Assembly (NCBI GenBank): GCA_017549815.1 | Contig: JAFYNH010000092.1 | Coordinates: forward strand, 62,001-126,000 | Direction: 5' to 3' | Source: Selenomonadaceae bacterium | GTDB taxonomy: Bacteria > Bacillota > Negativicutes > Selenomonadales > Selenomonadaceae | Length of the DNA stretch: 64,000 nt | Part shown: positions 8,759 to 16,402 of the stretch, one piece after another | Layout of the letters: each line of letters starts with the position of its first letter | Position numbering within the stretch: position 1 is the stretch's first letter | Made by a program: the position numbers and the translations under genes | The notes under the pieces: generated by a model | Database searches by the model: none | What the model was told of the DNA's origin: nothing | The model's input: the letters and a program-made list of their open reading frames with translations, nothing else

Positions 8759-9312
8759 ATCGCGATAAAAATTTTTATTGGCAGCTGTTCAAATCAACTT
8801 TTATCGTCAGTATGTTCACGGTCGGCGGCGGCTACGTCATAATTCCCTTGCTCAAAGCTAAGTACGTCGACGAATTTCACTGGATAAGCGACGAGGAAAC
8901 TTTGAATATGGTCGCAATCGCGCAGTCGACGCCGGGCGTTATGGCTGTCAATACGGCTATCATGCTCGGCTATCGTATGGCGGGCGTGTTGGGCGCGTTG
9001 ACGGGAATGTTCGCAACCGTCCTGCCGCCGCTGATTATAATTACAATCGTCGCCACCTTTTATGATTTGGTCGCATCAAATGAATACGTCCAACTCGTCT
9101 TGAAGGGGATGCAATGCGGCGCGACGGCTCTCCTGCTCAACGTAGCGATTGACTTACTTAAAAAACAATTCTCCAAGAAATTAATCTTGCCGATTGTGAT
9201 AATTATCGGGACGTTCGTCGCCAATTTATTTTTCGGCGTAAACATTATGATTCTGGTTGCGATTGACGGCATTATCGGATTTTTCCTTATGCGCGATAAA
9301 AAATACGAATAA
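8755..9312 (+). CDS. Single-domain chromate transporter (CHR family)
   Basis: 185 residues, one CHR domain. The family signature FTVGGGYVIIPLL (residues about 22-34) and the conserved AQSTPGVMAVNTA followed by GYRMAG are present, with about five hydrophobic segments. Short CHR proteins normally occur as two adjacent genes that make a heterodimer, or as a fused two-domain protein; here only one copy is present and a terminator follows. Whether it moves chromate, sulfate or something else cannot be judged. Translation is coupled to the acetyltransferase by a four-base overlap. Confidence 0.9.
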   Translation: MNRDKNFYWQLFKSTFIVSMFTVGGGYVIIPLLKAKYVDEFHWISDEETLNMVAIAQSTPGVMAVNTAIMLGYRMAGVLGALTGMFATVLPPLIIITIVATFYDLVASNEYVQLVLKGMQCGATALLLNVAIDLLKKQFSKKLILPIVIIIGTFVANLFFGVNIMILVAIDGIIGFFLMRDKKYE

Positions 9313-9320
9313 AAAAATCA

Positions 9321-9344
9321 GCCCGCCGATTAAAGCGGGCTTTT
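9321..9344. terminator. Bidirectional hairpin terminator
   Basis: A perfect stem GCCCGC / GCGGGC with an 8-base loop is followed by TTTT in the plus direction and by TTTTTTT (with two bases between) in the minus direction. It sits between the convergent chromate transporter gene and the sigma-like gene and can serve both. Confidence 0.85.
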
Positions 9345-9361
9345 GAATTTTGGAAGAAATT

Positions 9362-10972
9362 TTATTCCTCTGTATCGTCGTCGTATTTAAACAGATAATC
9401 TTTGGTCGTCTTAAAGGGCAGCTCGTAAAATTTTATCGCGCCCTGAAGAAAATACTGATTCCTAACTTGCGTCCCGATGAAAACGTCGCGCAACTCTTGA
9501 TAAATTTCTTTATATGAAAACTTCGTGCGCCTAGACTTTTCGATATGTTCTTTTATGCGCAAGAGGACTTCGGGCGGGACGTTAATAAAATCGGAGTGAA
9601 TATATCTTCCTCTGTCGCAGAGCACGCCGACTTTACCGATTGTCCCGTCGACGTTACGTTGGCTGTAGTGTTCCGTATCACCAAAAAATTCTTTAAGCTT
9701 TTGATGAAATTGCATATGATAATTTTCGTTGGCGATTTTGTAGCCGTTCGGGAAAGCCGCCTTCAAAAGATAAGTGCACTTCAAAATAAACGTCAACTTT
9801 TCGCGATGAAAGACTTTGCCCGTGTGCATATAAAATTTTTCAAGCTTATTCTGTAGCAAATCGGCGGGGCATTTTTTTTCTTTAGCCAACTTTTCGACCG
9901 TCTCCGTAAAAAATTCCTCGTCCATTAAGTCGGGAAGACTTTTAACGATTTCCTCTTCGCCGAGATCGTCTCTGTCGTAGAAGATATAGGAATTTTCCTC
10001 CTTGTCGAAGGTAAGAATTTCGGTGCCGAACCTTATTTTTTTTGCGAGGAACCAAATAATTTCGGCGTCTTCCGTGTCGGCAAAATTGAGCAAGTCGCCG
10101 AAAGTCAACGTGGATTTTCCTTCGGTGAAGGCGTGAATAAAATAGAAGAGCTTTTTCAAGTCCGGACGCAACAGCATAAAGTCTTCAGCCGATTTTGCCT
10201 CAAGCTGGCGCACTCTTTCGCGAGTTATGTCTAAAATGTTGCCGATTTCTTCAAGGGTAAAGCCTTTTATACGGAGGCGGACAATTTCCAATTCGCGGCG
10301 TTTTTTCAAGTGGAAAGGAGTCTCGGCGATTTTTTTTGCAAAGGCTCGGAAATCGAATTTGAGTTTGTCGAAGAAATTAATCAGCTCGTCCGCGTCGAAA
10401 TCTTTGGAGTTTACCGACAGCCATTTAGGAAAAGCGGACAGTGACAAATCTTCGGGCATGTCGCTAAAATTTTCTTTGTTCTTAAAGTCGTAAACGCGCA
10501 TGAGCAAGCGGACTTTTTTAGTTCGCATGTCTCTAGGCAGAGTTTGAATTTTTTTGATAAGTCTAGTTTGCTGTGGATTTTCTTTGAGTATGGAGCGCGA
10601 GAAATTTTCAAACGCTGTAATTACCAAATCTATTTGCGGGGCGTGTTTCAGAGCCGCGTCGCGCAGAAATTCATCGAGTTCTTCTTTGGCGCGTTCAAGG
10701 ACTTTGGGCGAGATTTTTCTTTGTTTTGATTGAGAAAATTTTTTGAGCGTCGCGATTAAGTCATCTATCGACAGCTTGCCGAATCCTTTTGTGCGCGACA
10801 ATTCAAAGAGCGACATATTTAAAAGTTCGGCGAGTGTTGTGATATTCATTTGACTAAGCAAAGCTTGCACCCGATTATTAAAATCCATCTCCTTGACGGG
10901 AATACTTTCGCAAGGGACAGCTGGGTCTATTTTAAAAATTTTTTTCAATGGGAATATGTAGAAAGATTCCAT
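9362..10972 (-). CDS. RpoA-CTD/sigma-70 region 4-like DNA-binding protein
   Basis: 536 residues. Residues 38-80 (LLSQMNITTLAELLNMSLFE..., KGFGKLSIDDL) match the helix-hairpin-helix of the RNA polymerase alpha C-terminal domain. Residues 224-265 (KRRELEIVRLRIKG, TLEEIGNILDITRERVRQLE) are a sigma-70 region 4 helix-turn-helix, the part that reads -35 boxes. Sigma regions 2 and 3 are absent, so it is not an ordinary sigma factor. The last 270 residues are unassigned, charged and mostly helical. Proteins with this pairing occur in Firmicutes and are thought to be transcription regulators; the targets are unknown. It is transcribed alone, with GGAG nine bases before the ATG and a terminator on its far side. 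Confidence 0.8.
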   Translation of the reverse strand: MESFYIFPLKKIFKIDPAVPCESIPVKEMDFNNRVQALLSQMNITTLAELLNMSLFELSRTKGFGKLSIDDLIATLKKFSQSKQRKISPKVLERAKEELDEFLRDAALKHAPQIDLVITAFENFSRSILKENPQQTRLIKKIQTLPRDMRTKKVRLLMRVYDFKNKENFSDMPEDLSLSAFPKWLSVNSKDFDADELINFFDKLKFDFRAFAKKIAETPFHLKKRRELEIVRLRIKGFTLEEIGNILDITRERVRQLEAKSAEDFMLLRPDLKKLFYFIHAFTEGKSTLTFGDLLNFADTEDAEIIWFLAKKIRFGTEILTFDKEENSYIFYDRDDLGEEEIVKSLPDLMDEEFFTETVEKLAKEKKCPADLLQNKLEKFYMHTGKVFHREKLTFILKCTYLLKAAFPNGYKIANENYHMQFHQKLKEFFGDTEHYSQRNVDGTIGKVGVLCDRGRYIHSDFINVPPEVLLRIKEHIEKSRRTKFSYKEIYQELRDVFIGTQVRNQYFLQGAIKFYELPFKTTKDYLFKYDDDTEE

Positions 10973-11036
10973 AATATCAACTCCGAAAAATTTTTTAGTG
11001 GTTTATACGCCGCGATTTAAAAATTTTCCTGCCGTC

Positions 11037-11063
11037 GAAAAAAGCCCGCCGATTAAAGCGAGC
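11037..11063 (-). terminator. Terminator of the tRNA operon
   Basis: Stem GCTCGC / GCGGGC (one wobble pair) with an 8-base loop, followed in the minus direction by a run of T. It lies directly after tRNA-Phe. Its loop and arm are nearly the same as the hairpin at 9321-9344. Confidence 0.75.
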
Positions 11064-11078
11064 CTTTTTTATTGATAA

Positions 11079-11151
11079 TGCCTCAGAGCGGAATCGAACC
11101 ACTGACACGGGGATTTTCAGTCCCCTGCTCTACCAACTGAGCTACCGAGGC
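11079..11151 (-). tRNA. tRNA-Phe (GAA)
   Basis: A full cloverleaf can be drawn: acceptor GCCTCGG/CTGAGGC, D-arm GCTC...GAGC, anticodon stem GGGGA/TCCCC with loop CTGAAAA (anticodon GAA), and T-arm with GTTCGATTC. CCA is not encoded. It is the last gene of the tRNA run. Confidence 0.95.
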
Positions 11152-11157
11152 AAACAA

Positions 11158-11190
11158 CTAGTTCCTAGTCCCTAAACTCTAGTTACTAAT
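11158..11190. repeat. Heptanucleotide repeat between tRNA-Phe and tRNA-Asp
   Basis: Degenerate 7-mers (CTAGTTC, CTAGTCC, CTAAACT, CTAGTTA, CTAATAA) lie between two tRNA genes of the same transcript. Same family as 6620-6668. Confidence 0.7.
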
Positions 11191-11196
11191 AAAAAA

Positions 11197-11273
11197 TGGC
11201 GACCCGGATCGGACTTGAACCGACGACCTCCGCCGTGACAGGGCGGCATTCTAACCAACTAAACTACCGGGCC
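11197..11273 (-). tRNA. tRNA-Asp (GTC)
   Basis: Acceptor GGCCCGG/CCGGGTC, anticodon loop CTGTCAC (anticodon GTC) on stem CCGCC/GGCGG, T-loop TTCAAGT, discriminator G and an encoded CCA. Confidence 0.95.
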
Positions 11274-11276
11274 GCT

Positions 11277-11351
11277 TGGTGACGCCAGCGGGATTCGAAC
11301 CCACGAACCCGCCGTGAAAGGGCGGTGTCTTAACCTCTTGACGATGGCGCC
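11277..11351 (-). tRNA. tRNA-Glu (TTC)
   Basis: Acceptor GGCGCCA/TGGCGTC, anticodon loop CTTTCAC (anticodon TTC) on stem CCGCC/GGCGG, T-loop TTCGAAT and an encoded CCA. It is three bases from tRNA-Asp. Confidence 0.95.
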
Positions 11352-11358
11352 ATATTGA

Positions 11359-11431
11359 TGATCCGCCCGGAACTCGAATCCGGGACACCCTGATTAAAAG
11401 TCAGGTGCTCTACCGACTGAGCTAGCGAATC
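11359..11431 (-). tRNA. tRNA-Lys (TTT)
   Basis: Acceptor GATTCGC/GCGGATC, D-arm GCTC...GAGC, anticodon stem CCTGA/TCAGG with loop CTTTTAA (anticodon TTT), T-loop TTCGAGT. CCA is not encoded. First gene of the Lys-Glu-Asp-Phe run. Confidence 0.95.
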
Positions 11432-11456
11432 TTTTTTCAATGAATCAACGAGGCAT

Positions 11457-11485
11457 AATATACCACACCTTTTTTAGTTTGGCAA
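11457..11485 (-). promoter_or_regulatory. Promoter of the tRNA operon
   Basis: On the minus strand: TTGCCA (11480-11485), 17-base spacer, TATATT (11457-11462). It lies about 26 bases upstream of tRNA-Lys and just after the fbp stop codon, so the tRNAs have their own start signal. Confidence 0.75.
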
Positions 11486-11508
11486 GCCCCTTTTAAAAAT
11501 TTTTTTCG

Positions 11509-13407
11509 TCAGTTTTTCGGCTGTATCGTGCCGCTCTGATAAGCCAATAAAAGCTTGTGCAAGCCAATAATCTCGTCGCGAATTCCTTGCCCGTGATCTG
11601 TATCGCCAACCGTCATGTGGTGCGACAAAATTTCAACAGTCTCCGCCGTCGACTCAATATCTTTATTCTCGGCAAGCGCAGTTTTAACGTCCGCGATTTT
11701 TTGATGACGTAAAAGCCTAAAGCCCCGCGAATTAGAAATAAGCGTATAACCCGATATGCCCGTCTTTTCGTGGTAGGGCGTGCTAAATCCGCCGTCGATA
11801 ATTACCGCCTTGCCGCCCGCCTTTATCGGAGTCTCGCCCTTGCGAACACGAACTGGAACATGCCCGTTGATTATGTGCCCGCTCTTTGAATCAAGACCGA
11901 ATTCCGTCAAAATCGCGTCGCAAATTTTCGGGTCGTCAATCAAATTATAGTAAGCGTCGCTCGGCTCCTTCCAAGTTTCCTTGTCGTCGATAAATGCCCG
12001 CTCGAACGTGTGAAACTCTCTGCCCGCCGTCGGCGACAATAACCCGCACCATAAAAAATACATAAAATCCAAATCCTCAATTTTCCTGTCGTAGTAAGCT
12101 CGACGCGCCCGCTTGTCCGCGTAGTCGAAATAATCTTTGCCGCTGTAAGTCTCACCATTAAAAGAAATTTTCTTAAACGAGCCGTCCACCTCAAAAGGAA
12201 CGTTCGCATGGAAAAGTAAATTGCCATTGTGGCAGGTGTAGACGCCGCCCTTTTTGTAAAGAAAATCGACGTGCCTTTGAAGATTCGCGCTCGATAAAAA
12301 ATTTTCTCGCAAGCCCGAAATAATTTCGTTTTCTTCAGTCGTCAGCATGTAAATATCATCAGAATTTTTATCCAGCGTCGGGAAGTTCATCGTGTTGAGT
12401 TTGTAGCTTTGCCCGCCGATATTAACCGTGCCCGCGTCAAAATTAATTTTGTCAAGCAAAAGCCGACTTCCCATTTTAAAATCGGGATTGCGGCGAATCA
12501 TTTGCCCTTCAAGCTTAAACATCATCATTAAACACGCAAGCTCGGCGGCGCGAATAGGATTTTCATTAGGATAAAGATTCGACGCGAAAATTGTCAACGG
12601 ACGCAAGCTTATTCCGTAGCCGCGCTCCAAAACGTCGGTGTTATTATAGTGCAAAGAATTTTTCACGACCGCCGCGATACAAACTTCACTGCCGAGAGCC
12701 GCGCCCATCCAAACTACGTCGTGATTGCCCCATTGAATGTCAACTTCCGCAGGGTGATTCATCAGCAAATTTAAAATTGCATCGGGACGGTCGCCTCTGT
12801 CGAAGAAGTCGCCGACTAAATGCAAGCGGTGTATCGCCAGCCGCTTTATCAGTATCGTGAACGCGCAGATAAAATCCTCGCCGCTGTTTATTTCAACTAT
12901 CGAGTTCAAAAGTTTTTCGTAGTAAATTTTCTGCGCCTCGTCGTCTTCGGGGTGCGTGTTCAAAAGCTCCAATATCACCGTTTCATAGCTGTTCGGAATA
13001 AGCTCGCGCATTTTGAACGACGGATATTTGAAACTCATAAACTTAGACAGCTTAACCAGTCGCGCCAAATTTTTCCTGTACCAAATCGACGTAGCGCGTC
13101 CTTGCGATTTAATCTGCGCGATTTTTTCTTTAGGATAATAAATCAGCGTGCAGAACTCCGCGATTTCGTCTTCGCCCAATAAGTCGCCGAAAATATAATC
13201 GACTTTCTCGCGAATGACGCCAGAACAGTTATTGATTATGTGCAGAAATAAATCGTATTCGCCGTGCAAGTCGCTCATGAAATGTTCGGTTCCCTTCGGC
13301 AAGTACAGCCGCGATTGCAGATAAATCAGCTTTTCGTAAATGGATTCCTTCGTCGGATATTTTTCCGATAAAATTCTCATCAAACTCGCCGCAAAATCAT
13401 AACTCAT
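11509..13407 (-). CDS. fbp: Fructose-1,6-bisphosphatase, class III (Firmicutes type)
   Basis: 632 residues, the expected length of the class III enzyme that dephosphorylates fructose-1,6-bisphosphate in gluconeogenesis. Phosphoesterase motifs are visible: FMSDLHGEYD near residue 43, LVGDFFDRGDRPD (metal ligands) and WGNHDVVWMGAALGS; NGHVPVRVRKGE and IDGGFSTPYH lie near the C-terminus. The family uses Mn2+ and is typical of Firmicutes. AGGAGG precedes the ATG, 12 bases after the trkH1 stop, so the gene closes the long minus-strand run. Confidence 0.96.
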   Translation of the reverse strand: MSYDFAASLMRILSEKYPTKESIYEKLIYLQSRLYLPKGTEHFMSDLHGEYDLFLHIINNCSGVIREKVDYIFGDLLGEDEIAEFCTLIYYPKEKIAQIKSQGRATSIWYRKNLARLVKLSKFMSFKYPSFKMRELIPNSYETVILELLNTHPEDDEAQKIYYEKLLNSIVEINSGEDFICAFTILIKRLAIHRLHLVGDFFDRGDRPDAILNLLMNHPAEVDIQWGNHDVVWMGAALGSEVCIAAVVKNSLHYNNTDVLERGYGISLRPLTIFASNLYPNENPIRAAELACLMMMFKLEGQMIRRNPDFKMGSRLLLDKINFDAGTVNIGGQSYKLNTMNFPTLDKNSDDIYMLTTEENEIISGLRENFLSSANLQRHVDFLYKKGGVYTCHNGNLLFHANVPFEVDGSFKKISFNGETYSGKDYFDYADKRARRAYYDRKIEDLDFMYFLWCGLLSPTAGREFHTFERAFIDDKETWKEPSDAYYNLIDDPKICDAILTEFGLDSKSGHIINGHVPVRVRKGETPIKAGGKAVIIDGGFSTPYHEKTGISGYTLISNSRGFRLLRHQKIADVKTALAENKDIESTAETVEILSHHMTVGDTDHGQGIRDEIIGLHKLLLAYQSGTIQPKN

Positions 13408-13428
13408 AAAAATTCCTCCTTACCAATT
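13405..13428. repeat. 24-base direct repeat, copy 1 (trkH1 stop / fbp start)
   Basis: The bases from the final Asn-Trp-stop codons of trkH1 through the ribosome site to the fbp ATG are identical to 17461-17484, where trkH2 ends and the methylase begins. Part of the match is expected (AGGAGG, ATG), but the whole junction including the spacer is the same. Confidence 0.85.
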
Positions 13429-14880
13429 CTTAGACGAATTCCAAAATGACGGACTCATTAGCGCAAGTACAGTAAAAATTTCAAGGCGGCTTAAGAACAT
13501 GAAACCGCAAGCGCAAAATTTACTAAAGCTCGGCAACAAGGAATAAGTGCTGGTCGCGCCCTCAATACCAAAGCCCGGACCGACGCTCGCCATAGTCGAA
13601 ACGCTCACGCTAATTGCATTTACAAAATCAATTCCGTCAAACATCATCACCGCCGCAAATAAAACGTCAAGCACCACAACCGCAAAGAAAAATTTCGCCG
13701 CGCCGTAAACAATATCATCGTCAATCGGTCGTCCGCTCAAAGTAACTTTGCTAATTAAATTCGGGTGAAGTTTTTGCCTAACAATCAGCGCGACAAATTT
13801 GAACAGCAAAATTATCCTAGCAACTTTCAAGCCGCCCGCCGTCGAACCCGCACAACCGCCTAAAAACATAGTCATCATCAGAAAAGCTTTGCTTAACGGC
13901 GGATAAGTATCGAAATCGTGAGCTACAAAGCCCGTCGTCGAACTCAAGCTTGCCACGTGAAATATCGACGCCCGAATCGCCGTTTCAACGTCAAGTTTCA
14001 TTTCCAAAATCAAATCGCTCGCAACGACTATCGCCGCGATAAAAATTATCGTCAAATAAGTCCTGAACTCCGTATTGCGCCAAATCACGCCCGCGCCCTT
14101 GCGAAAAGCGATTACATACATGGCAAAACTTCCGCTCGACACGACCATAAAAAACGCCATGCAATATTCGAGATAAACATTGCCGTATTCGCTGACAGTC
14201 CCATTATAAATGCCATAGCCGCCCGTCGCTATCGTCGTCATTGCGTGATTAATCGCCGCGAACGGAGTCAGCCCGCATAAAAAATAGCTCGCCGCGCAGA
14301 TAACAGTTAAAGTAACGTAAATCGTAAACAACGCCTTAGCATTATCGCGAATTCTCGGCATTTGCCTATCCTTAGTCGGTCCTGTCGTCTCGGCTTTCAA
14401 AATAAACATCGCGCCGCGCCCGAATTGCGGCATTATCGCCATAAAGATTACGACAATTCCCAGTCCGCCGAACCAATTTGATAAACTCCGCCAAAGTAAA
14501 ATACTGCGCGGCAAAACTTCTACGTCTTCCATAACCGTCGCGCCCGTCCCGCTAAAACCCGAAAATGATTCCGTAAAGCTGTCTAGTAAATCTAAATAGC
14601 CGCCCGCAAAATACGGCACGAGTCCTAAAATCGAAATTAATAGCCAGCCTAAGCCCGTTATTGCTATGCCTTCGCGTATGTTGACGTTATCTTTTTCCTT
14701 TAAGCCGCCGAATCGCTCAAGCTCGAACGTCGCCGCTAAGCATAAGAAAATCGACAGTAAAAAAGCCGCCGCCCCGTCGAATTCCTCCGTCGTCGCCGCT
14801 AAGATAAACGGCGGAACCATCGCCGCGCCGCAAAATAATGTTAAATAGCCGAGTAAGCCCGCTACTATTCGTCGATTCAT
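13420..14880 (-). CDS. trkH: TrkH/KtrB-family potassium uptake membrane protein (copy 1)
   Basis: 486 residues from the ATG at 14880 (MNRRIVAGLLGYL); a longer frame would run back into the HNH gene and lacks support. About ten membrane segments in the four-fold MPM repeat plan, with selectivity-filter glycines in segments such as FSGTGATV, TIATGGYGIYN, SLSSTTGFV and TMASVGPGFG. GGGLGIVVIFMAIMPQ... is also typical. The family forms K+ (or Na+) channels gated by a cytoplasmic RCK protein (TrkA/KtrA), which is not in the window. It starts one base after the HNH gene stop and ends next to fbp. A second trkH lies at 17476. Confidence 0.92.
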   Translation of the reverse strand: MNRRIVAGLLGYLTLFCGAAMVPPFILAATTEEFDGAAAFLLSIFLCLAATFELERFGGLKEKDNVNIREGIAITGLGWLLISILGLVPYFAGGYLDLLDSFTESFSGFSGTGATVMEDVEVLPRSILLWRSLSNWFGGLGIVVIFMAIMPQFGRGAMFILKAETTGPTKDRQMPRIRDNAKALFTIYVTLTVICAASYFLCGLTPFAAINHAMTTIATGGYGIYNGTVSEYGNVYLEYCMAFFMVVSSGSFAMYVIAFRKGAGVIWRNTEFRTYLTIIFIAAIVVASDLILEMKLDVETAIRASIFHVASLSSTTGFVAHDFDTYPPLSKAFLMMTMFLGGCAGSTAGGLKVARIILLFKFVALIVRQKLHPNLISKVTLSGRPIDDDIVYGAAKFFFAVVVLDVLFAAVMMFDGIDFVNAISVSVSTMASVGPGFGIEGATSTYSLLPSFSKFCACGFMFLSRLEIFTVLALMSPSFWNSSKNW

Positions 14881-14881
14881 T

Positions 14882-15994
14882 TTATTTCTTTCCTTTTGCC
14901 CGATTACATGCCTTGCATAGCATTTGACAATTTTCCGAAGTCGTTTTGCCGCCCGCGCTCCAAGCCTTAATGTGGTCGGCATCCATTTCTTTAAACTCAA
15001 ATTCCTTGCCGCACTTTGCGCATTTGTGATTCTGTCGCTCGTATGTCGCTCGCTTCATCTTAGGCGAAAATTTCCGAATGCTCAAATGCTTTTCGTTGCC
15101 GTCCAATAAGTATTCGTACACGCCCGAATTTTTCGTAACGTCATCATCAATCATTAACTCAACAATTTTTTTCTCCAAATCGTCCGCGTCCAAAAATTTC
15201 TTGCCGTGCTTATTATAAAAAATTCCCCACGCCAAGCCTCGCATTTCCTTGCGATAATTCGGGAACGTCGCCTTTACCCACGCAAAGATATTTTGAAAAT
15301 AAATCCAAAGCTCGTTGCAATGCGTATCGTGTTGATGACGCGCCATATATTCTTCTATCGAAATACCTTCGCGGTCGGCTATCCACTTCAAAGCCGTTTC
15401 TAAATAATCCTGTTGAATCGCTTTGCCCTTTAAATATTCTTTATAATTTTTTTGCGCCGCGCAGTCTTTTTTACTGAAAAACTTCTTCGCCGCCGTCAGC
15501 CAAGCTCCCGTGTAAACTATGTTGCGATTTTCCTGCGCCGTCAGCTCCATGCCCGCGATATTCACTATCCTAAACCAATCGAGCTTTTCGCGGTCAGTTC
15601 CGCCGTTGCAAATGTATATCATCAACTTATAATCAAGGATAATATTTTTCTCGTCCTCCAAAAGATTTTTGAAGTAGCGGCTCTTGTCGACTGCAAAATC
15701 ACCGTTGATATATTGGCAAATGCTGAGGGTGCGCTGTTGCCCGTCCAAAAGTTCATAAGTTCCGTCGCCGTTCGCAACCCAATACATCACGTTCAGCGGG
15801 AAATTTTTTTGAATACTCTCAATCACTGCGCGGCGTTGCTCTATTTTATAAACAAACTCGCGCTGATAAGGCGGTCGAATATTAAGCTTGCCGCCGTAGC
15901 CGAAACAACCTTCCGCCGAATTATCGACGTAACCTTTAACGACTTCGCGGACAGTTATTTCATGCAGTTCAATTTTCATCGTGCCAATTTTCAT
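14882..15994 (-). CDS. DUF262-HNH endonuclease (candidate restriction nuclease)
   Basis: 370 residues. The N-terminal DUF262 (GmrS/ParB-like) domain has PPYQREFVYKIEQRRAVIESI followed by LLDGQQRTLSI (DGQQR at about 84-88), the nucleotide-handling motif of this family. The C-terminus (about 325-370) is an HNH nuclease with two CxxC metal knuckles (CAKCG, CKAC) and catalytic DADHI. The two domains meet in GmrSD- and SspE-like restriction factors, which cut foreign or modified DNA; here the nuclease is HNH rather than DUF1524. It follows the nucleotidyltransferase by three bases, with GGAGGG before the ATG. Together with the methylase it looks like a defence operon. Confidence 0.88.
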   Translation of the reverse strand: MKIGTMKIELHEITVREVVKGYVDNSAEGCFGYGGKLNIRPPYQREFVYKIEQRRAVIESIQKNFPLNVMYWVANGDGTYELLDGQQRTLSICQYINGDFAVDKSRYFKNLLEDEKNIILDYKLMIYICNGGTDREKLDWFRIVNIAGMELTAQENRNIVYTGAWLTAAKKFFSKKDCAAQKNYKEYLKGKAIQQDYLETALKWIADREGISIEEYMARHQHDTHCNELWIYFQNIFAWVKATFPNYRKEMRGLAWGIFYNKHGKKFLDADDLEKKIVELMIDDDVTKNSGVYEYLLDGNEKHLSIRKFSPKMKRATYERQNHKCAKCGKEFEFKEMDADHIKAWSAGGKTTSENCQMLCKACNRAKGKK

Positions 15995-15997
15995 TAT

Positions 15998-16402
15998 TCA
16001 TCCCTCCGCATATAAAAGCACCTCATCATTTTTTATCTCCGACAGAAATTGTTTATCGGAAATCCCGTTACCAACCAAATCCACATGGCAACCAAATTCA
16101 TCTTCCAAAGCCTGTATAAATCCGAAATAAGCGAACATTTCTTTTGAGTGTATATTATCATAAAGAAAATCCAAGTCGCTTTGAGCGTCAGCCTCGCCGC
16201 GTGCATAGCTCCCGAACAGCGACAATCTTTTTACGCCGTATTTTTTCGCTATCGGTATCACTTTTGCCTTTATTTCTTCCAGCGTGTAGACTTTATCGCC
16301 TTTTTCTTCGCGAAGAATTTTCTTCACCGAGTCTAGTATCTTTTCAAGCGATTTTTCCGTCGCATTGTCCAACAAATCGATTATATCTGCTCGCGTACTC
16401 AT
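15998..16402 (-). CDS. MNT-type nucleotidyltransferase
   Basis: 134 residues from the ATG at 16402, preceded by GGAGGA and overlapping the methylase stop (ATGA); the longer upstream frame would lie inside the methylase gene. The pol-beta nucleotidyltransferase motif is complete: LFGSYARGEADAQSDLD, with Gly-Ser at 64-65 and the two metal-binding Asp at 76 and 78. About 50 helical residues precede it. Small MNT enzymes usually serve as antitoxins that AMPylate HEPN toxins, but no HEPN gene is present; here the partner would be the methylase or the HNH nuclease. A regulatory AMP-transfer role is inference. Confidence 0.85.
   Translation of the reverse strand: MSTRADIIDLLDNATEKSLEKILDSVKKILREEKGDKVYTLEEIKAKVIPIAKKYGVKRLSLFGSYARGEADAQSDLDFLYDNIHSKEMFAYFGFIQALEDEFGCHVDLVGNGISDKQFLSEIKNDEVLLYAEG

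Noticed and set aside
13420-15000. Extended N-terminus of trkH1 back to 15000
   Set aside because: The extra 40 residues overlap the HNH gene in another frame; the ATG at 14880 gives the normal family length.
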